Below, piece after piece: positions 54,104 to 62,952 of a stretch of 64,000 nt of DNA. The position numbers and the translations under genes were made by a program. The stretch spans positions 62,001-126,000 of the forward strand of contig NZ_JAHCVJ010000009.1 of NCBI RefSeq assembly GCF_018476885.1, given 5' to 3'. Below the pieces are notes generated by a model. The model was not told where the DNA came from and made no database searches. It saw nothing but the letters and a program-made list of their open reading frames with translations. Every line of letters begins with the position of its first letter. Positions within the stretch are counted from its first letter, which is position 1. Source of the DNA: Geoanaerobacter pelophilus (GTDB lineage: Bacteria > Desulfobacterota > Desulfuromonadia > Geobacterales > DSM-12255).

Positions 54104-55633
54104 CTAGAGTGCTTCAACAATCAGTTTGAGCTGGAACGCTTCCTGAAAAAGGTCACCTTTAACCTTTGCCCCGAATAGCTCGACCGAGAGTTCGGTTGCC
54201 CCGGTCAAGCGGATTACGAATTTGGAAGGGGAGAGCAGGCATTCTATGCCGGTTACCAGTGAATTCCGGCGGCGGTCCAAGCCATCGGCCAAGCGCAGAA
54301 TCCCGCCAAGCCTGGCAACACGCAGCCGGTCATCTGCTGACAGCCGAAGGTACTGCTCATGTTTTTTCTTTGGGAGTGCTTTACGGTGATAGCGTGCAAT
54401 CTGAGCGATGAGTTCGCGTTCTCTGGGAGTAAAACCGATAAGGTCGGCATGGCGGATCAGGTGATATGAGTGTTTGTGATGACTGGAGTAGTTGATGAAG
54501 TACCCGATGTCATGCAGTATGGCCGCAGCTTCCAGCAGGCGAAGCTCTGTGTCTCCCAGCTTGTAGACTGTTGCCAAAACTTTGCAGATATCGGTTGCCA
54601 GACGGGCAACATGGAGCGAGTGCTGTTCGTCAAAATGACATGATCTGGCAAACTCCATAACGGACGACTGCCAGGAGCGTGGTGTCTTCTGCCCTTTGAG
54701 CAGGCCGTGCTTTCTCACTGCCCTCAGGATCAAACCCTCTCGGATGCCTCTCTCGTTGACCCGCAACAGGTTTGCCTGGAAAAATTCCATGAGCTCGTCA
54801 ATTACCGTGATCCCGGCAATAATGATGTCAGCCCGGTCCGGGTTCAATCCCGGGATTTCACGGCGCTCTTTCATGGTTTTTCGGGTAAGCATGGCATGGA
54901 GGTGGACGACATCAGAGCGGAGGAGTTCATAGCCGTGTACCGACTGGTACCCCTCTTTGCGCAGTGCCATGGTCATGGCGGCAATGGCGGTGATGGTGCC
55001 GCCTGAGCCGATCAATCCCTGTATGACCGGCCGTTCTTCAATGAATGATGACCGTAATGTCTTGCGGATATGTTTTCTCAGGTTCTGAATATCGTTAGCT
55101 GAGACCGGATCATTCTTGAGAAACAGTTCTGTCAGATAGACAGCACCTAGATCCAGCGACACAACCTGCTCGATATGATGGCCGACCGTGGAAACAAGCT
55201 CCAGGCTGCCACCGCCAATATCGGCCAACAACAGGCGCGCGTTCTCAAACTCGAAATTGTTGAAGGCGCTTAGCGCTGCCAACTCTGCTTCCGATTCGCC
55301 TGAGATGATTTCCACTTTAAGGTCGATGGTGTCTTTGATCTTCTTGATGAAATCGTGGCCATTTGCTGCTTTGCGAACCGCACTGGTCGCAACCGCCTCG
55401 ATGGCATGAACTCCATAACCATCTATGATTTTTTTCAGGCGTACCAGGGCGTCAATAGCCCTATCCATGGCGGCCGGGATGATCAAGCCATGTTCATTGA
55501 GCCCTTCTCCCAGGCGCACGGCAACCTTTTCATCATCGAGGATGCGAAAATCACCGTTCGGTTTGACTTCAACGACAATGCTGCGAATAGAGTTGGTGCC
55601 GATATCAATGGCAGCAAGGCGATTTATATTCAC
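54104..55633 (-). CDS. Ppx/GppA phosphatase with HD domain
   Basis: A 509-residue exopolyphosphatase/guanosine-pentaphosphatase family protein. The ASKHA fold starts NRLAAIDIGTNSIRSIVVEV, with LLLADIGGGSLEL as phosphate loop 2 and IQGLIGSGGTITAIAAM following. The C-terminal HD domain (RLLEAAAILHDIGYFINYSS, LIGFTPRERELIAQIARYHR) is the second half typical of longer Ppx enzymes. It should cut phosphate from polyphosphate or pppGpp. The start is GTG at 55633, overlapping the CHAD gene stop (GTGA); a longer frame upstream lies inside that gene. It is last of seven minus-strand genes that probably form one operon. Confidence 0.92.
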   Translation of the reverse strand: MNINRLAAIDIGTNSIRSIVVEVKPNGDFRILDDEKVAVRLGEGLNEHGLIIPAAMDRAIDALVRLKKIIDGYGVHAIEAVATSAVRKAANGHDFIKKIKDTIDLKVEIISGESEAELAALSAFNNFEFENARLLLADIGGGSLELVSTVGHHIEQVVSLDLGAVYLTELFLKNDPVSANDIQNLRKHIRKTLRSSFIEERPVIQGLIGSGGTITAIAAMTMALRKEGYQSVHGYELLRSDVVHLHAMLTRKTMKERREIPGLNPDRADIIIAGITVIDELMEFFQANLLRVNERGIREGLILRAVRKHGLLKGQKTPRSWQSSVMEFARSCHFDEQHSLHVARLATDICKVLATVYKLGDTELRLLEAAAILHDIGYFINYSSHHKHSYHLIRHADLIGFTPRERELIAQIARYHRKALPKKKHEQYLRLSADDRLRVARLGGILRLADGLDRRRNSLVTGIECLLSPSKFVIRLTGATELSVELFGAKVKGDLFQEAFQLKLIVEAL

Positions 55634-56520
55634 AATAGATTCCTGGTCCGTTCTCCCAAATGGTCGATGGGATTTGCGGTGTGCATGGTGAGGAAATCTG
55701 CATACAACTTTTTGCGGCGTGAGGCAATCAGTTCTTCCAGTTGCCCGGCACATTTTGGATCGAACCGTTCTTGTTCCTGTAACAGGCCAAGGAATACATC
55801 CAGATCATGGATCTTCCCCAGCACCTCCTGGAATTCTTTTATAATATCATAGAGGTTTTTGTAGCCGTTTCTATTTAGTGGGGCAGTTAGTTCGAATGCG
55901 TAGCGGAATTTTTTCAACGCAATGCGCAACTGATGCAGGGCGTGAATGTCTTGCTCATGGAGGGAGCCAGGGAGCAGCTGCAGCAGAGAAGTTTCTCTCT
56001 CCAGGAGTTTAGAGCTTAAGTATTGACTGATGGGCATGAACGGGTCATAAGAGGCAGCTCCGAACATGTGGGGCTGCTCCAGGGCTTTCCTCAGCCCGTA
56101 CTGCATCATTACCGGATCCATTTTTTTGATCCGGTCCTCGATATGCCGGTGCTCTTTGATGCGCTGCATGCGCAATGACTGAAGCCAGGTATCCAGAGAT
56201 GCGGCAGAAGGTTCGGCGAGAGACAATATGAGGGGTTCGAAAAACTGCAATGCTTCATCAATATTGCGTAAGGATCCCAAGATAGTAGTCAGATGCTTTG
56301 CCTGGGTTTTAATATGGGACATTTTTTTTGCTGGGTAACAGGGCTCAAAAATGGAGATTGCTTCTCTCAGGCGCCGTGATGCCACTCGAAGGTCGTGAAT
56401 ATCTTCTGATGAGAAGGTTTTTTTTGCCGTTCCCCAGCACTGAATGAGCTCTTCGTACCTTGAACTGATCATGGCCCTGGATACTATCCAGAGCGGGGCA
56501 TCGGAAGTGACCAGCATCAT
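55630..56520 (-). CDS. CHAD domain protein
   Basis: A 296-residue helical protein with the conserved histidines and basic residues of the CHAD family: IHDLRVASRRLREAISIFEP near the N terminus and IHALHQLRIALKKFRYAFEL in the middle. CHAD domains bind polyphosphate and are found on polyphosphate granules in other bacteria. Here it is encoded between a coiled-coil protein and Ppx with ATGA/GTGA overlaps on both sides, which supports a role in polyphosphate binding or processing. There is no attached CYTH domain. Confidence 0.9.
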   Translation of the reverse strand: MMLVTSDAPLWIVSRAMISSRYEELIQCWGTAKKTFSSEDIHDLRVASRRLREAISIFEPCYPAKKMSHIKTQAKHLTTILGSLRNIDEALQFFEPLILSLAEPSAASLDTWLQSLRMQRIKEHRHIEDRIKKMDPVMMQYGLRKALEQPHMFGAASYDPFMPISQYLSSKLLERETSLLQLLPGSLHEQDIHALHQLRIALKKFRYAFELTAPLNRNGYKNLYDIIKEFQEVLGKIHDLDVFLGLLQEQERFDPKCAGQLEELIASRRKKLYADFLTMHTANPIDHLGERTRNLL

Positions 56521-56888
56521 TGTAGTTCTGCTCTGGTATCAACCGTAATGTTTTCAAGACGTAGTTTCGCTTTACGGGAGCGAGGAACCGAGGTTGTTTG
56601 TTTTTCGATGATTATGTTGAGCAGATCTTCCAGAAGATGATTGATTTTTTTCAGATCCTTGAAGCGGCCTTTCGCAGGTTTGAACGATGTCGCTCGTGCC
56701 TCTTTCAACCAACTGTCTGCGACCTGTAGATTATCTTTCCGTGACATCCCGGCAATGTAGCCGGCAAGTGTTTCGATTTCGCTTTCGGCGCGTAAAATGA
56801 ATGCTTCGCCGACGTCCTTAAGGGTAGCGCGTAAATACTTGAGTTCTGATAATAGTTTTTCCTGGGCTTCTTCGCTTTTCTTCTCCAT
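56517..56888 (-). CDS. Coiled-coil protein of unknown function
   Basis: A 123-residue, mostly helical, highly charged protein (MEKKSEEAQEKLLSELKYLR ... HLLEDLLNIIIEKQTTSVPR). I recognise no family. The ATG at 56888 has CGGAGATTAACGGC upstream; a longer frame from 56945 would overlap the kinase gene end. Its stop overlaps the CHAD start (ATGA), so it is translated together with the CHAD and Ppx proteins and may be a partner of either. Confidence 0.7.
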   Translation of the reverse strand: MEKKSEEAQEKLLSELKYLRATLKDVGEAFILRAESEIETLAGYIAGMSRKDNLQVADSWLKEARATSFKPAKGRFKDLKKINHLLEDLLNIIIEKQTTSVPRSRKAKLRLENITVDTRAELQ

Positions 56889-56892
56889 GCCG

Positions 56893-57573
56893 TTAATCTC
56901 CGAGGACTTCCGTAACTTTGCTGCATATCTCTTTGGCAACAGCACGCGACGAAAGATTGCCGTTAATGGTTATGAATCCATACTGTTTTTGGAGGAGTGC
57001 GAACTCCTTCTGGATGAGCTTCTGGTAACGGATGAAGCTGTCGAAACTGTCCCGTGAGAGCCCCAGATCCATGCCTGACTCCCAATAGTCCAGGGTCGAA
57101 TTTTTGCAGAGGTTTCTTTCCACCAGTTGCGCAGGACTGACCTTCAGGTAGACGACCAGGTCCGGAATCAGAGCGATGCCGTAGAGGGACCGGACCCATT
57201 CGCGATCTGCGCCGCGAGTGATATCCCTGGCCATAAGGGTGTAGATATAGCGATCGGCCAGGACAATAAAGCCTGCTTTCAACGCCGGTATGATGCGGTT
57301 TTCGAGCTGGTCAGCGAAATCGGTGGCGTAAAAAAGGCTTCTGGTAATCTCGCCGAGAACGTTTCCCTGCTTTGCCTGATTAAGCTCCTCGGATACCAAT
57401 GTAGATCGCCGCAATCCCATGTTTACGGTGGCATGTCCCTTGTTTTCAAGGTAATCACGCAATATGTCGATCTGGGTCGAGCGACCGGAGCCATCTGCCC
57501 CTTCGATGACGATCAAGCGTCCGGTCAACTCCTGAGGGTCAACTCCTGGAATGCCTTCTGAATAAAACTTCAT
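56893..57573 (-). CDS. Thymidylate-kinase-like P-loop protein (variant P-loop)
   Basis: A 226-residue P-loop kinase of the thymidylate kinase family. The P-loop reads GADGSGRST, so the usual Lys is Arg (R31). FIVLADRYIYTLMARD, a DR(Y/H) catalytic motif, and LIPDLVVYLKVSPAQLVER are family landmarks. It is paralogous to the next protein (57582-58271): both share DRYIYT and GMDLGL (MDLG before the C-terminal helix). Canonical dTMP kinase is usually a single housekeeping gene; two divergent copies beside CHAD and Ppx genes suggest a phosphate-transfer role other than dTMP synthesis. PPK2 polyphosphate kinases share this fold. Confidence 0.78.
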   Translation of the reverse strand: MKFYSEGIPGVDPQELTGRLIVIEGADGSGRSTQIDILRDYLENKGHATVNMGLRRSTLVSEELNQAKQGNVLGEITRSLFYATDFADQLENRIIPALKAGFIVLADRYIYTLMARDITRGADREWVRSLYGIALIPDLVVYLKVSPAQLVERNLCKNSTLDYWESGMDLGLSRDSFDSFIRYQKLIQKEFALLQKQYGFITINGNLSSRAVAKEICSKVTEVLGD

Positions 57574-57581
57574 AATTAATC

Positions 57582-58271
57582 CTATCCCAGTGTCCGACAG
57601 CGGTAGCGTGGCAGGTCTATTGTTGTGGCAATCAGGTCCCGCACTCTGTTTTGCTGCTCTTCAATCGCCAAGGTGCCGTCGATCTCGATGAAATTGAAAC
57701 GCGTCTTCATTGCCAGATACTCTTCGTAAATTTTACCCTGAAAAAGCCTGAAGCTTTCGTAGGGATCAGTGGCTAGCCCCAGATCCATACCGGCTTCATG
57801 ATACTTTAACTGGGGCCGTCCACCGAGGATACGGTTTAGGGCCACCTGTAAAGGGGTGTTGAAGAACAGGGTGATGTCAGGATGGCAGGCAAAGCTGTAA
57901 AGCTTGTGCAGCCATGGCTTGGAGCAACCACGAACAGTGTCCCTGGCGAAGGCGGTGTAGATGTAGCGATCGCAGAGAACTATGAAACCTGCCTTGAGCA
58001 GAGGCAGTATTTGGCGTTCGTACCGGTCGGCAAAATCGGTGCAGTGAATAAGACTGAACGTAGTAGGTGTAAGCAACTGGCGCTTTTTCCCTTTGCTTGT
58101 GGCCTTTTTCACCAGAAGAGAGGAGTTCCATTCGGTAAAGAATACCTTGACACCTTTCATTTCCAGCCAGCGCTTGAGTAAATAGATCTGGGTTGATTTA
58201 CCCGAGCCGTCGAGGCCTTCTACCGCTATGAGTCTTCCCGGATAACGCTCGTGATGCGGATATACGATCAT
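57582..58271 (-). CDS. Thymidylate-kinase-like P-loop protein
   Basis: A 229-residue P-loop kinase with an intact motif GLDGSGKST (K25), catalytic region FIVLCDRYIYTAFARD and the phosphate-donor side region HPDITLFFNTPLQVALNRIL. It is clearly similar to the protein encoded next on this strand. dTMP kinase activity is possible, but the tandem arrangement and the neighbours (SixA, CHAD, Ppx) argue for another phosphate acceptor. Its ATG overlaps the stop of the helix-hairpin-helix gene (ATGA). Confidence 0.8.
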   Translation of the reverse strand: MIVYPHHERYPGRLIAVEGLDGSGKSTQIYLLKRWLEMKGVKVFFTEWNSSLLVKKATSKGKKRQLLTPTTFSLIHCTDFADRYERQILPLLKAGFIVLCDRYIYTAFARDTVRGCSKPWLHKLYSFACHPDITLFFNTPLQVALNRILGGRPQLKYHEAGMDLGLATDPYESFRLFQGKIYEEYLAMKTRFNFIEIDGTLAIEEQQNRVRDLIATTIDLPRYRCRTLG

Positions 58272-58792
58272 GCCAGTGCCCGTCGCAGTGATTTACGGGC
58301 TTTTTTCAGCCCCTTGCGCAGATCTTTGTGGCCGGCATCCGTCAGCACTTCAAGACGCCGCTCTGCTTTGGTTAAGGCCTTGCCGGCGCGCTTTAATCGT
58401 TTATGGGCCACCCCCTCAACCTTGTCGAGCGTGTCAACAAGCCGGACAAGGGTTAAGGCAAGTTTTTGTCCCGGTTTGCCCTGAAGCTGTTCTGCCAATC
58501 GTTGTCGCGCGGATTCGGCAATGTTCTGAATGGCAGTGCGTAAGGCAAGGCTGCGTTCCTTAATCAATGCAACTCGCTCACTTTTGTCGGCAGCTGCATT
58601 CTTGGCAAGCGCTCCGGCCTGGGCCAGTATCGATTGGATTGCGCGGGGATTGATCCCCTTGATTGCTTTCAACCCTGATTCTCCAGCCTTGGTGATTGCA
58701 GCAAAGGAATCAATGCCCGCTTCGCAGAGCCTCATGGCCAGAATCTCGCCAATGCCTTTGATTTGCTGCAGTTCTTTTAGGGTATTAGACAT
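58268..58792 (-). CDS. Helix-hairpin-helix protein of unknown function
   Basis: A 174-residue protein. The N-terminal helix-hairpin-helix segment (LKELQQIKGIGEILAMRLCE ... LKAIKGINPRAIQSIL) is of the type that binds DNA without sequence preference. The rest is helical and very basic (KRAGKALTKAERRLEVL ... RKGLKKARKSLRRALA), which would suit binding of a polyanion such as polyphosphate or nucleic acid. Its start overlaps the end of the SixA gene by 16 bases. Function is unknown. Confidence 0.75.
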   Translation of the reverse strand: MSNTLKELQQIKGIGEILAMRLCEAGIDSFAAITKAGESGLKAIKGINPRAIQSILAQAGALAKNAAADKSERVALIKERSLALRTAIQNIAESARQRLAEQLQGKPGQKLALTLVRLVDTLDKVEGVAHKRLKRAGKALTKAERRLEVLTDAGHKDLRKGLKKARKSLRRALA

Positions 58793-59334
58793 TTGGGTTC
58801 TCCTTCTTGCATATTTTTATGATCCTTTTGCAGCCAGGCAATGGCTTTGTGCGGATTGCAGACAGTCTTGGCTCCTCCGGTAATTAAGCTGGTCATGTCT
58901 GCCTTGAGTGTTTGCTGATCTGTAATGATATTCAGGGTGACGACGCAACCTTTAGTGACCGTACACGATGAAAGATTCAGCAGCTGTCTGACCGCACTGC
59001 TGAAATCGGGATCATGGCCGACAATTGCGAATTCTTCCGCCGAGGGGTACTGTTGCAAGAGATCGTTCAAGGACTGCAAGGAAAAATCATTGAGCAACGG
59101 CGTAACAATGACCTCACCTTGAAAGCCAAGTGTTTCAGCAAGGATGTCGGCTGTTTGTACCGCTCGTGTTTTAGTGCTTGCGAAGATGTAATCAGGATCA
59201 ATTTTTTGCTTGTGCAATGAGCATGACACTTTCCGAAACCTTTTGCGACCTCTGCAAGAGAGGTATCGCAACTCATCAGGCACCGTTGAGGAACGCTTGA
59301 TAGCTTGGGCATGTCTGATAAAATGAACAATCAT
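58777..59334 (-). CDS. SixA-type phosphohistidine phosphatase
   Basis: A 185-residue histidine phosphatase with the RHG-type motif as RHAQA (H8) at the N terminus, TKTRAVQTADILAETLGF, and the second catalytic His in VGHDPDFSSAV. Length matches SixA. SixA proteins remove phosphate from phosphohistidine, e.g. on HPt domains or PTS proteins. It is the first gene of the minus-strand operon that leads to the Ppx gene. The palindrome at 59417-59432 lies about 85 bases upstream of its start. Confidence 0.85.
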   Translation of the reverse strand: MIVHFIRHAQAIKRSSTVPDELRYLSCRGRKRFRKVSCSLHKQKIDPDYIFASTKTRAVQTADILAETLGFQGEVIVTPLLNDFSLQSLNDLLQQYPSAEEFAIVGHDPDFSSAVRQLLNLSSCTVTKGCVVTLNIITDQQTLKADMTSLITGGAKTVCNPHKAIAWLQKDHKNMQEGEPKCLIP

Positions 59335-59416
59335 TGGTTGCTCGTCATGTCTCCTGATAAAACTTAACTCATAAGTAGGGTTCCGGCAAATCTATTTACT
59401 GTTTTTTCCCATGTAA

Positions 59417-59432
59417 ATGTAAATATTTACAT
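59417..59432. promoter_or_regulatory. Perfect 16-base palindrome, candidate operator
   Basis: ATGTAAATATTTACAT lies between two divergently transcribed units (sixA operon, minus, and the DUF1450 gene, plus), just upstream of the -35 of the latter. It looks like a dimeric regulator site; the regulator is unknown. Confidence 0.5.
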
Positions 59433-59434
59433 AG

Positions 59435-59463
59435 TTGTAACAATTGCTAAGAGATTGCATACT
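59435..59463 (+). promoter_or_regulatory. Candidate promoter of the DUF1450 gene
   Basis: TTGTAA (59435) and CATACT (59458) are separated by 17 bases, 27 bases before the start codon at 59490. Confidence 0.4.
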
Positions 59464-59489
59464 CTTTATGAGATTCTAAAGGAGCCTTT

Positions 59490-59708
59490 ATGAAAATCAG
59501 ATTGTGCGAGCATAATAAGGGTGCCGGTAAAATGTGTAAGCTTTTAAAAAAGGAGTTTCCGGATGGAAACATCAAGTTGAAGAATTGTATTAAAAAGTGT
59601 GGATTATGTCACAAGTCGTTGTTTGCAATTGTTGATGGCAAAGCGGTGTGCGCAATAGATTCCGTGGAGTTGCTGGGGAAAGTTCGTTCTCTGGCGAATG
59701 TTGATTAA
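59490..59708 (+). CDS. DUF1450 (YuzB-like) small protein
   Basis: A 72-residue protein beginning MKIRLCEHNKGAGKMCKLLK with the spaced cysteines of the DUF1450/YuzB family (C6, C16, then NCIKKCGLCHKSLFAIVDGK). These proteins probably bind a metal or iron-sulfur cluster; function is unknown. A strong RBS (AAAGGAGCCTTT) precedes the ATG. It is monocistronic and lies under a promoter with an adjacent palindrome. Confidence 0.8.
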   Translation: MKIRLCEHNKGAGKMCKLLKKEFPDGNIKLKNCIKKCGLCHKSLFAIVDGKAVCAIDSVELLGKVRSLANVD

Positions 59709-59882
59709 GCAGTCAAGACATACCAAACAAACGGGGGTGTAGATAAGATTGTGTAAATGAACGCCGGGTTTAGATGTTCGGCAGTTAAAACCTTTCGTAA
59801 AAACAGCTTAAAATATACTTTGTAATTTATGAAACATCACAATTCTTCTGCTAGCACATGGTCATCAGACAGTTTGGCCAAG

Positions 59883-59985
59883 TCAATAACTATGAGCAAT
59901 CGCTCCACGTAGATTGATAACTCCCTCCACATCCTCAGGTGCGTTGACGACCTCAACAAAAGCCCTTGCTAGGGACCAACTCCGG
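59883..59985 (-). pseudogene. cheW remnant
   Basis: One minus-strand frame reads RAFVEVVNAPEDVEGVINLR followed by GAIAHSY and a stop. This aligns with the CheW core around the PNAPDFVKGVINLRG motif. No start codon and no rest of the domain can be found on either side, so this is a fragment of a decayed coupling-protein gene. Its position downstream of the chemoreceptor gene on the same strand suggests it once belonged to a chemotaxis unit. Confidence 0.6.
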
Positions 59986-60153
59986 CAATGACTTCTATAC
60001 AACCTCAACATAAAGTATATATCTTTTAATCCTCTGACAAAACTACTGGCTAGACGCACACCTGCTCGTTACAGTTTTTCTAAGAACTGTATTTGTTCAG
60101 TCTGCTTCAGGCAGTCAGGCTCATGGTAAATCATACGAAACAATAAAGTAGAA

Positions 60154-60174
60154 ACCGCATCCACAGGATGCGGC
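60154..60174 (-). terminator. Terminator of the chemoreceptor gene
   Basis: CCGCATCC and GGATGCGG form a perfect 8-base stem with loop ACA; on the minus strand GGTTTCTACTTTATTG follows. It lies about 50 bases after the stop of the 60223-62628 gene. Confidence 0.65.
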
Positions 60175-60222
60175 TTTGAAATCAGTCTCCCATAGGGTGT
60201 GGATTTCAACATCGCATTATCT

Positions 60223-62628
60223 TTATGATACTCCTTTGCCATTCAGATAGTTACCATATCGCTTGTCTAGCCCCTGTATGTGGTTAATCAACCAGTCTTT
60301 CAGGAATACCATCACTTCGGTACTGAGTGCTGAACTGTTGCTGTTGAACTTATTCTGCAGGTCGATAGCGGTTTTCTTCAGTTCTTCGTGTGCCTTCTTA
60401 TGCATGGCCAGGTCAGGGTAGTTGTGCTGTGCCATGACACGCTCTTCATCGGAAAAATGTGATGCAGTGTACTGAATGAGCCCATCCAGAATCGATTTCA
60501 AGGTGGCATGGCCCTTGCCGGTTTTCATGGAATCATTTAGTTGGTTCACCATATCGACCAGTCGCTTGTGCTGGTCGTCAAACTGGCGGATATTGACGCT
60601 GTATTTGGAGTTCCATTGTAAAAATGAGACATTATCATTCGATAAACGATCCAGCATATCGATAAGGTACTCAGATTGTGAGATCATTTCGTCGCAGTAT
60701 TCATGGGCTTTGCGGGGATCTCCGTTGTTAAACGCAAGCACAGCCTGCTTGCCAAGTTCGTGGACCTTAGCGTGCGGGCCTTCGATCTCCCGGAACAACT
60801 GTTGATGTCCGCAGAGTTCCTTGCCGGTTCCTTGACACCACTTGCCGAACGCACAGGTGAGGTGAGTAGGCAAGTTATTCGGGTCGAGACGTGTCGCACC
60901 TGACAGGTGTGAGCGAATCTTGCCAGTGAAGATCATATGTGCGCTCTTGGCCTTCTTGAGGCTCAAAGCAACATTTTCTTCGATTGTAAACTTGTTGAGG
61001 TCTGCCATTAACGATTCTGCTAGCGTATTGAGATGGCTCGCCTCTACCGAAGATTCATGTGCGCTTTGAGAACTCTGACGGACGACATCTGTAATGCGCT
61101 GCATATTACCGCTGATCTCGCTGGTTGTAGCCGTTTGTTCTTCCGCTGCAGTGGCAATCTGACTCACCTGCATGGAGAGATTGCTGATCTGGGCAAGGAT
61201 TGAATCGATCGCCTCACCCGAGCGGGCGGCCTCCTGAGTGCCTTGCTCAACCTGGACAACTCCTTCTTCCATAGACGAAACAGCGGTCTTGGTTTCCTGC
61301 TGGATCGACTTAATCATTGTGTCAATCTCTTTGGTCGCTTTGGTGGTGCGCTCTGCAAGAGCACGAACTTCGTCGGCTACTACGGCAAAGCCGCGTCCCT
61401 GTTCGCCAGCCCTGGCTGCCTCAATTGCTGCGTTCAGTGCTAGCAGATTTGTCTGATCCGCTATATCCTGAATAGTACCTATAATCTGGCCGATCTGCTC
61501 CGACTTCTCTCCCAAAGATCCGACTGTCTTTGCCGACTCGCTGACCCGCTGTGCGATTCGCTCCATAACGGCTATGCTGTTCTTGATGATTGTTGATCCA
61601 TGATTGGCTTGTTCAGAGGCCTGTGACGCACTTTCAGCGGCAAGTTGGCAATTCTTTGCGATATCACTGGAAGTTGCTGCCATCTCTTCACCTGCTGTGG
61701 CCACAGTCGTGGTTTCGCTTGCAACCTGTTCAGAACCTGCAGCAAGAGTTTCCGAAGACATGTGTACTTTCGACGCTGCTGCGGTGACCTCAGAGGCTAT
61801 TGCGGTCAGATTGTTGATGCTGCTAGTGAATGTCGATGCAATCTGGTCAAACGATTTTGCAATCTGGCTCATCTCGTCTGTACCTCTCATGTTGCATCGA
61901 GCGGTCAGGTCACCTTTTTCGATATGACCTGCTGTTTCCATAAGGCTTCTGGTAGATTTTGTAATTGAGCGAATTATTAGAAATCCGACAGTTACAGCCA
62001 AGATTACTCCAATGATAATACTTGCTACCGACCAGCCTATCATCTTCTGGTAGGATGCGTTACTGCTCTGATAGAGGTCCTTTGCCTGCTTCAACTGGAA
62101 CTCAAGCAACAATTGCGCATCACCGGCTGCTTTTTTGGCTTGGGCGGTGCCCCCTTTGAAAATGAGTTCGTTGACGACCCCAAAATTGTTGCTCTTGATA
62201 TTGTCCAGGGCAGGGGAGACAGTCTTGTCAATAAATTCATTCTTGGTAGTGTTAAACGCATCAGCAAGTTTCTTTTCTTCTGGGGAGTCAATGGTCTTTT
62301 CGTACTCGGTCCAGAGTTTCGTTATTTCACCAAGAGCCTTTTCGACACTCTCGGTGTGGTTCGTAACGGGATGATCGTGAAGTTTGCTGACTTGGTTGGC
62401 TGGGTCGTGGATTGCGGCAAAAGCAAGTTCACGAACTATGGCGTTTATGCTTGCCCGAACAGTTGTTATCTGGACCACCGGCACCAGATTATTGTTGTAC
62501 ATGTCCTCCATCCCAGAATTGGCTCTTTTGGTGCTACCGAGGCCGATAAGGCCGATGATCACCATACCGAAGGAAAGAAGTGAAACGACCAAAATCAGTT
62601 TTGCTCTGACTGTAGATAATGTCAGCAT
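60223..62628 (-). CDS. Methyl-accepting chemotaxis protein with CZB and hemerythrin domains
   Basis: An 801-residue chemoreceptor. An N-terminal span ([19 protein letters not shown]) precedes a four-helix periplasmic sensor (about 30-180). A second span ([20 protein letters not shown]), HAMP, and a long MCP signalling domain with the hairpin tip [20 protein letters not shown] follow. Next are a CZB zinc-binding domain ([13 protein letters not shown] ... [13 protein letters not shown]) and a C-terminal hemerythrin domain with di-iron ligands ([38 protein letters not shown]). It can therefore respond to small molecules, to zinc or oxidants, and to oxygen. The ATG at 62628 has GAGGAGG 6 bases upstream; a TTG at 62643 overlaps that site. 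Confidence 0.93.
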   Translation of the reverse strand: MLTLSTVRAKLILVVSLLSFGMVIIGLIGLGSTKRANSGMEDMYNNNLVPVVQITTVRASINAIVRELAFAAIHDPANQVSKLHDHPVTNHTESVEKALGEITKLWTEYEKTIDSPEEKKLADAFNTTKNEFIDKTVSPALDNIKSNNFGVVNELIFKGGTAQAKKAAGDAQLLLEFQLKQAKDLYQSSNASYQKMIGWSVASIIIGVILAVTVGFLIIRSITKSTRSLMETAGHIEKGDLTARCNMRGTDEMSQIAKSFDQIASTFTSSINNLTAIASEVTAAASKVHMSSETLAAGSEQVASETTTVATAGEEMAATSSDIAKNCQLAAESASQASEQANHGSTIIKNSIAVMERIAQRVSESAKTVGSLGEKSEQIGQIIGTIQDIADQTNLLALNAAIEAARAGEQGRGFAVVADEVRALAERTTKATKEIDTMIKSIQQETKTAVSSMEEGVVQVEQGTQEAARSGEAIDSILAQISNLSMQVSQIATAAEEQTATTSEISGNMQRITDVVRQSSQSAHESSVEASHLNTLAESLMADLNKFTIEENVALSLKKAKSAHMIFTGKIRSHLSGATRLDPNNLPTHLTCAFGKWCQGTGKELCGHQQLFREIEGPHAKVHELGKQAVLAFNNGDPRKAHEYCDEMISQSEYLIDMLDRLSNDNVSFLQWNSKYSVNIRQFDDQHKRLVDMVNQLNDSMKTGKGHATLKSILDGLIQYTASHFSDEERVMAQHNYPDLAMHKKAHEELKKTAIDLQNKFNSNSSALSTEVMVFLKDWLINHIQGLDKRYGNYLNGKGVS

Positions 62629-62727
62629 GTACAGCCTCCTCAAGTAATATGAATATTGCTATTCTATCATTTCTGTGTAGAGTACAAGAGCAATACGCGA
62701 AATATTCTGCTTTATTGAACGTGCATT

Positions 62728-62761
62728 GTGCAAAGCCGCCCAATTTAGGACTGCTTTGCAC
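62728..62761. repeat. Inverted repeat in a divergent intergenic region
   Basis: GTGCAAAGC and GCTTTGCAC are 16 bases apart, between the divergent chemoreceptor and HU-like genes. No T-run is adjacent on either strand, so an operator or leader structure is more likely than a terminator. Nothing else is recognised in 62629-62887. Confidence 0.35.
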
Positions 62762-62887
62762 GTTTAGACATCATGGTTTTAGTCGGTAAGTTTCTTTTGT
62801 CTAGTTCCCTTCAGTTAGAAGTTCATAGGGAGCCAGCTTCTGCGTAAACTTGTAATTGTGATTTCGGCATGCCGAAGTGGTTGGCTG

Positions 62888-62917
62888 TTGACAAGCGTCC
62901 GGTATGCCGTGTAAAAA
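62888..62917 (+). promoter_or_regulatory. Candidate promoter of the HU-like gene
   Basis: TTGACA (62888) and TAAAAA (62912) are separated by 18 bases, 35 bases before the start codon at 62953. Its position inside a longer in-frame extension supports the short start for the gene. Confidence 0.6.
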
Positions 62918-62952
62918 GTCATGACCTACGTGAAGATGTTATGAGGGGTGCC

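Larger units (their letters stand above)
59709..60222. other. Intergenic region with decayed DNA
   Basis: No intact gene is seen in these 514 bases. It holds a minus-strand cheW remnant (59883-59985), a short hairpin (ACAGTT/AACTGT, 60071-60090) and the terminator of the chemoreceptor gene (60154-60174). Confidence 0.7.
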
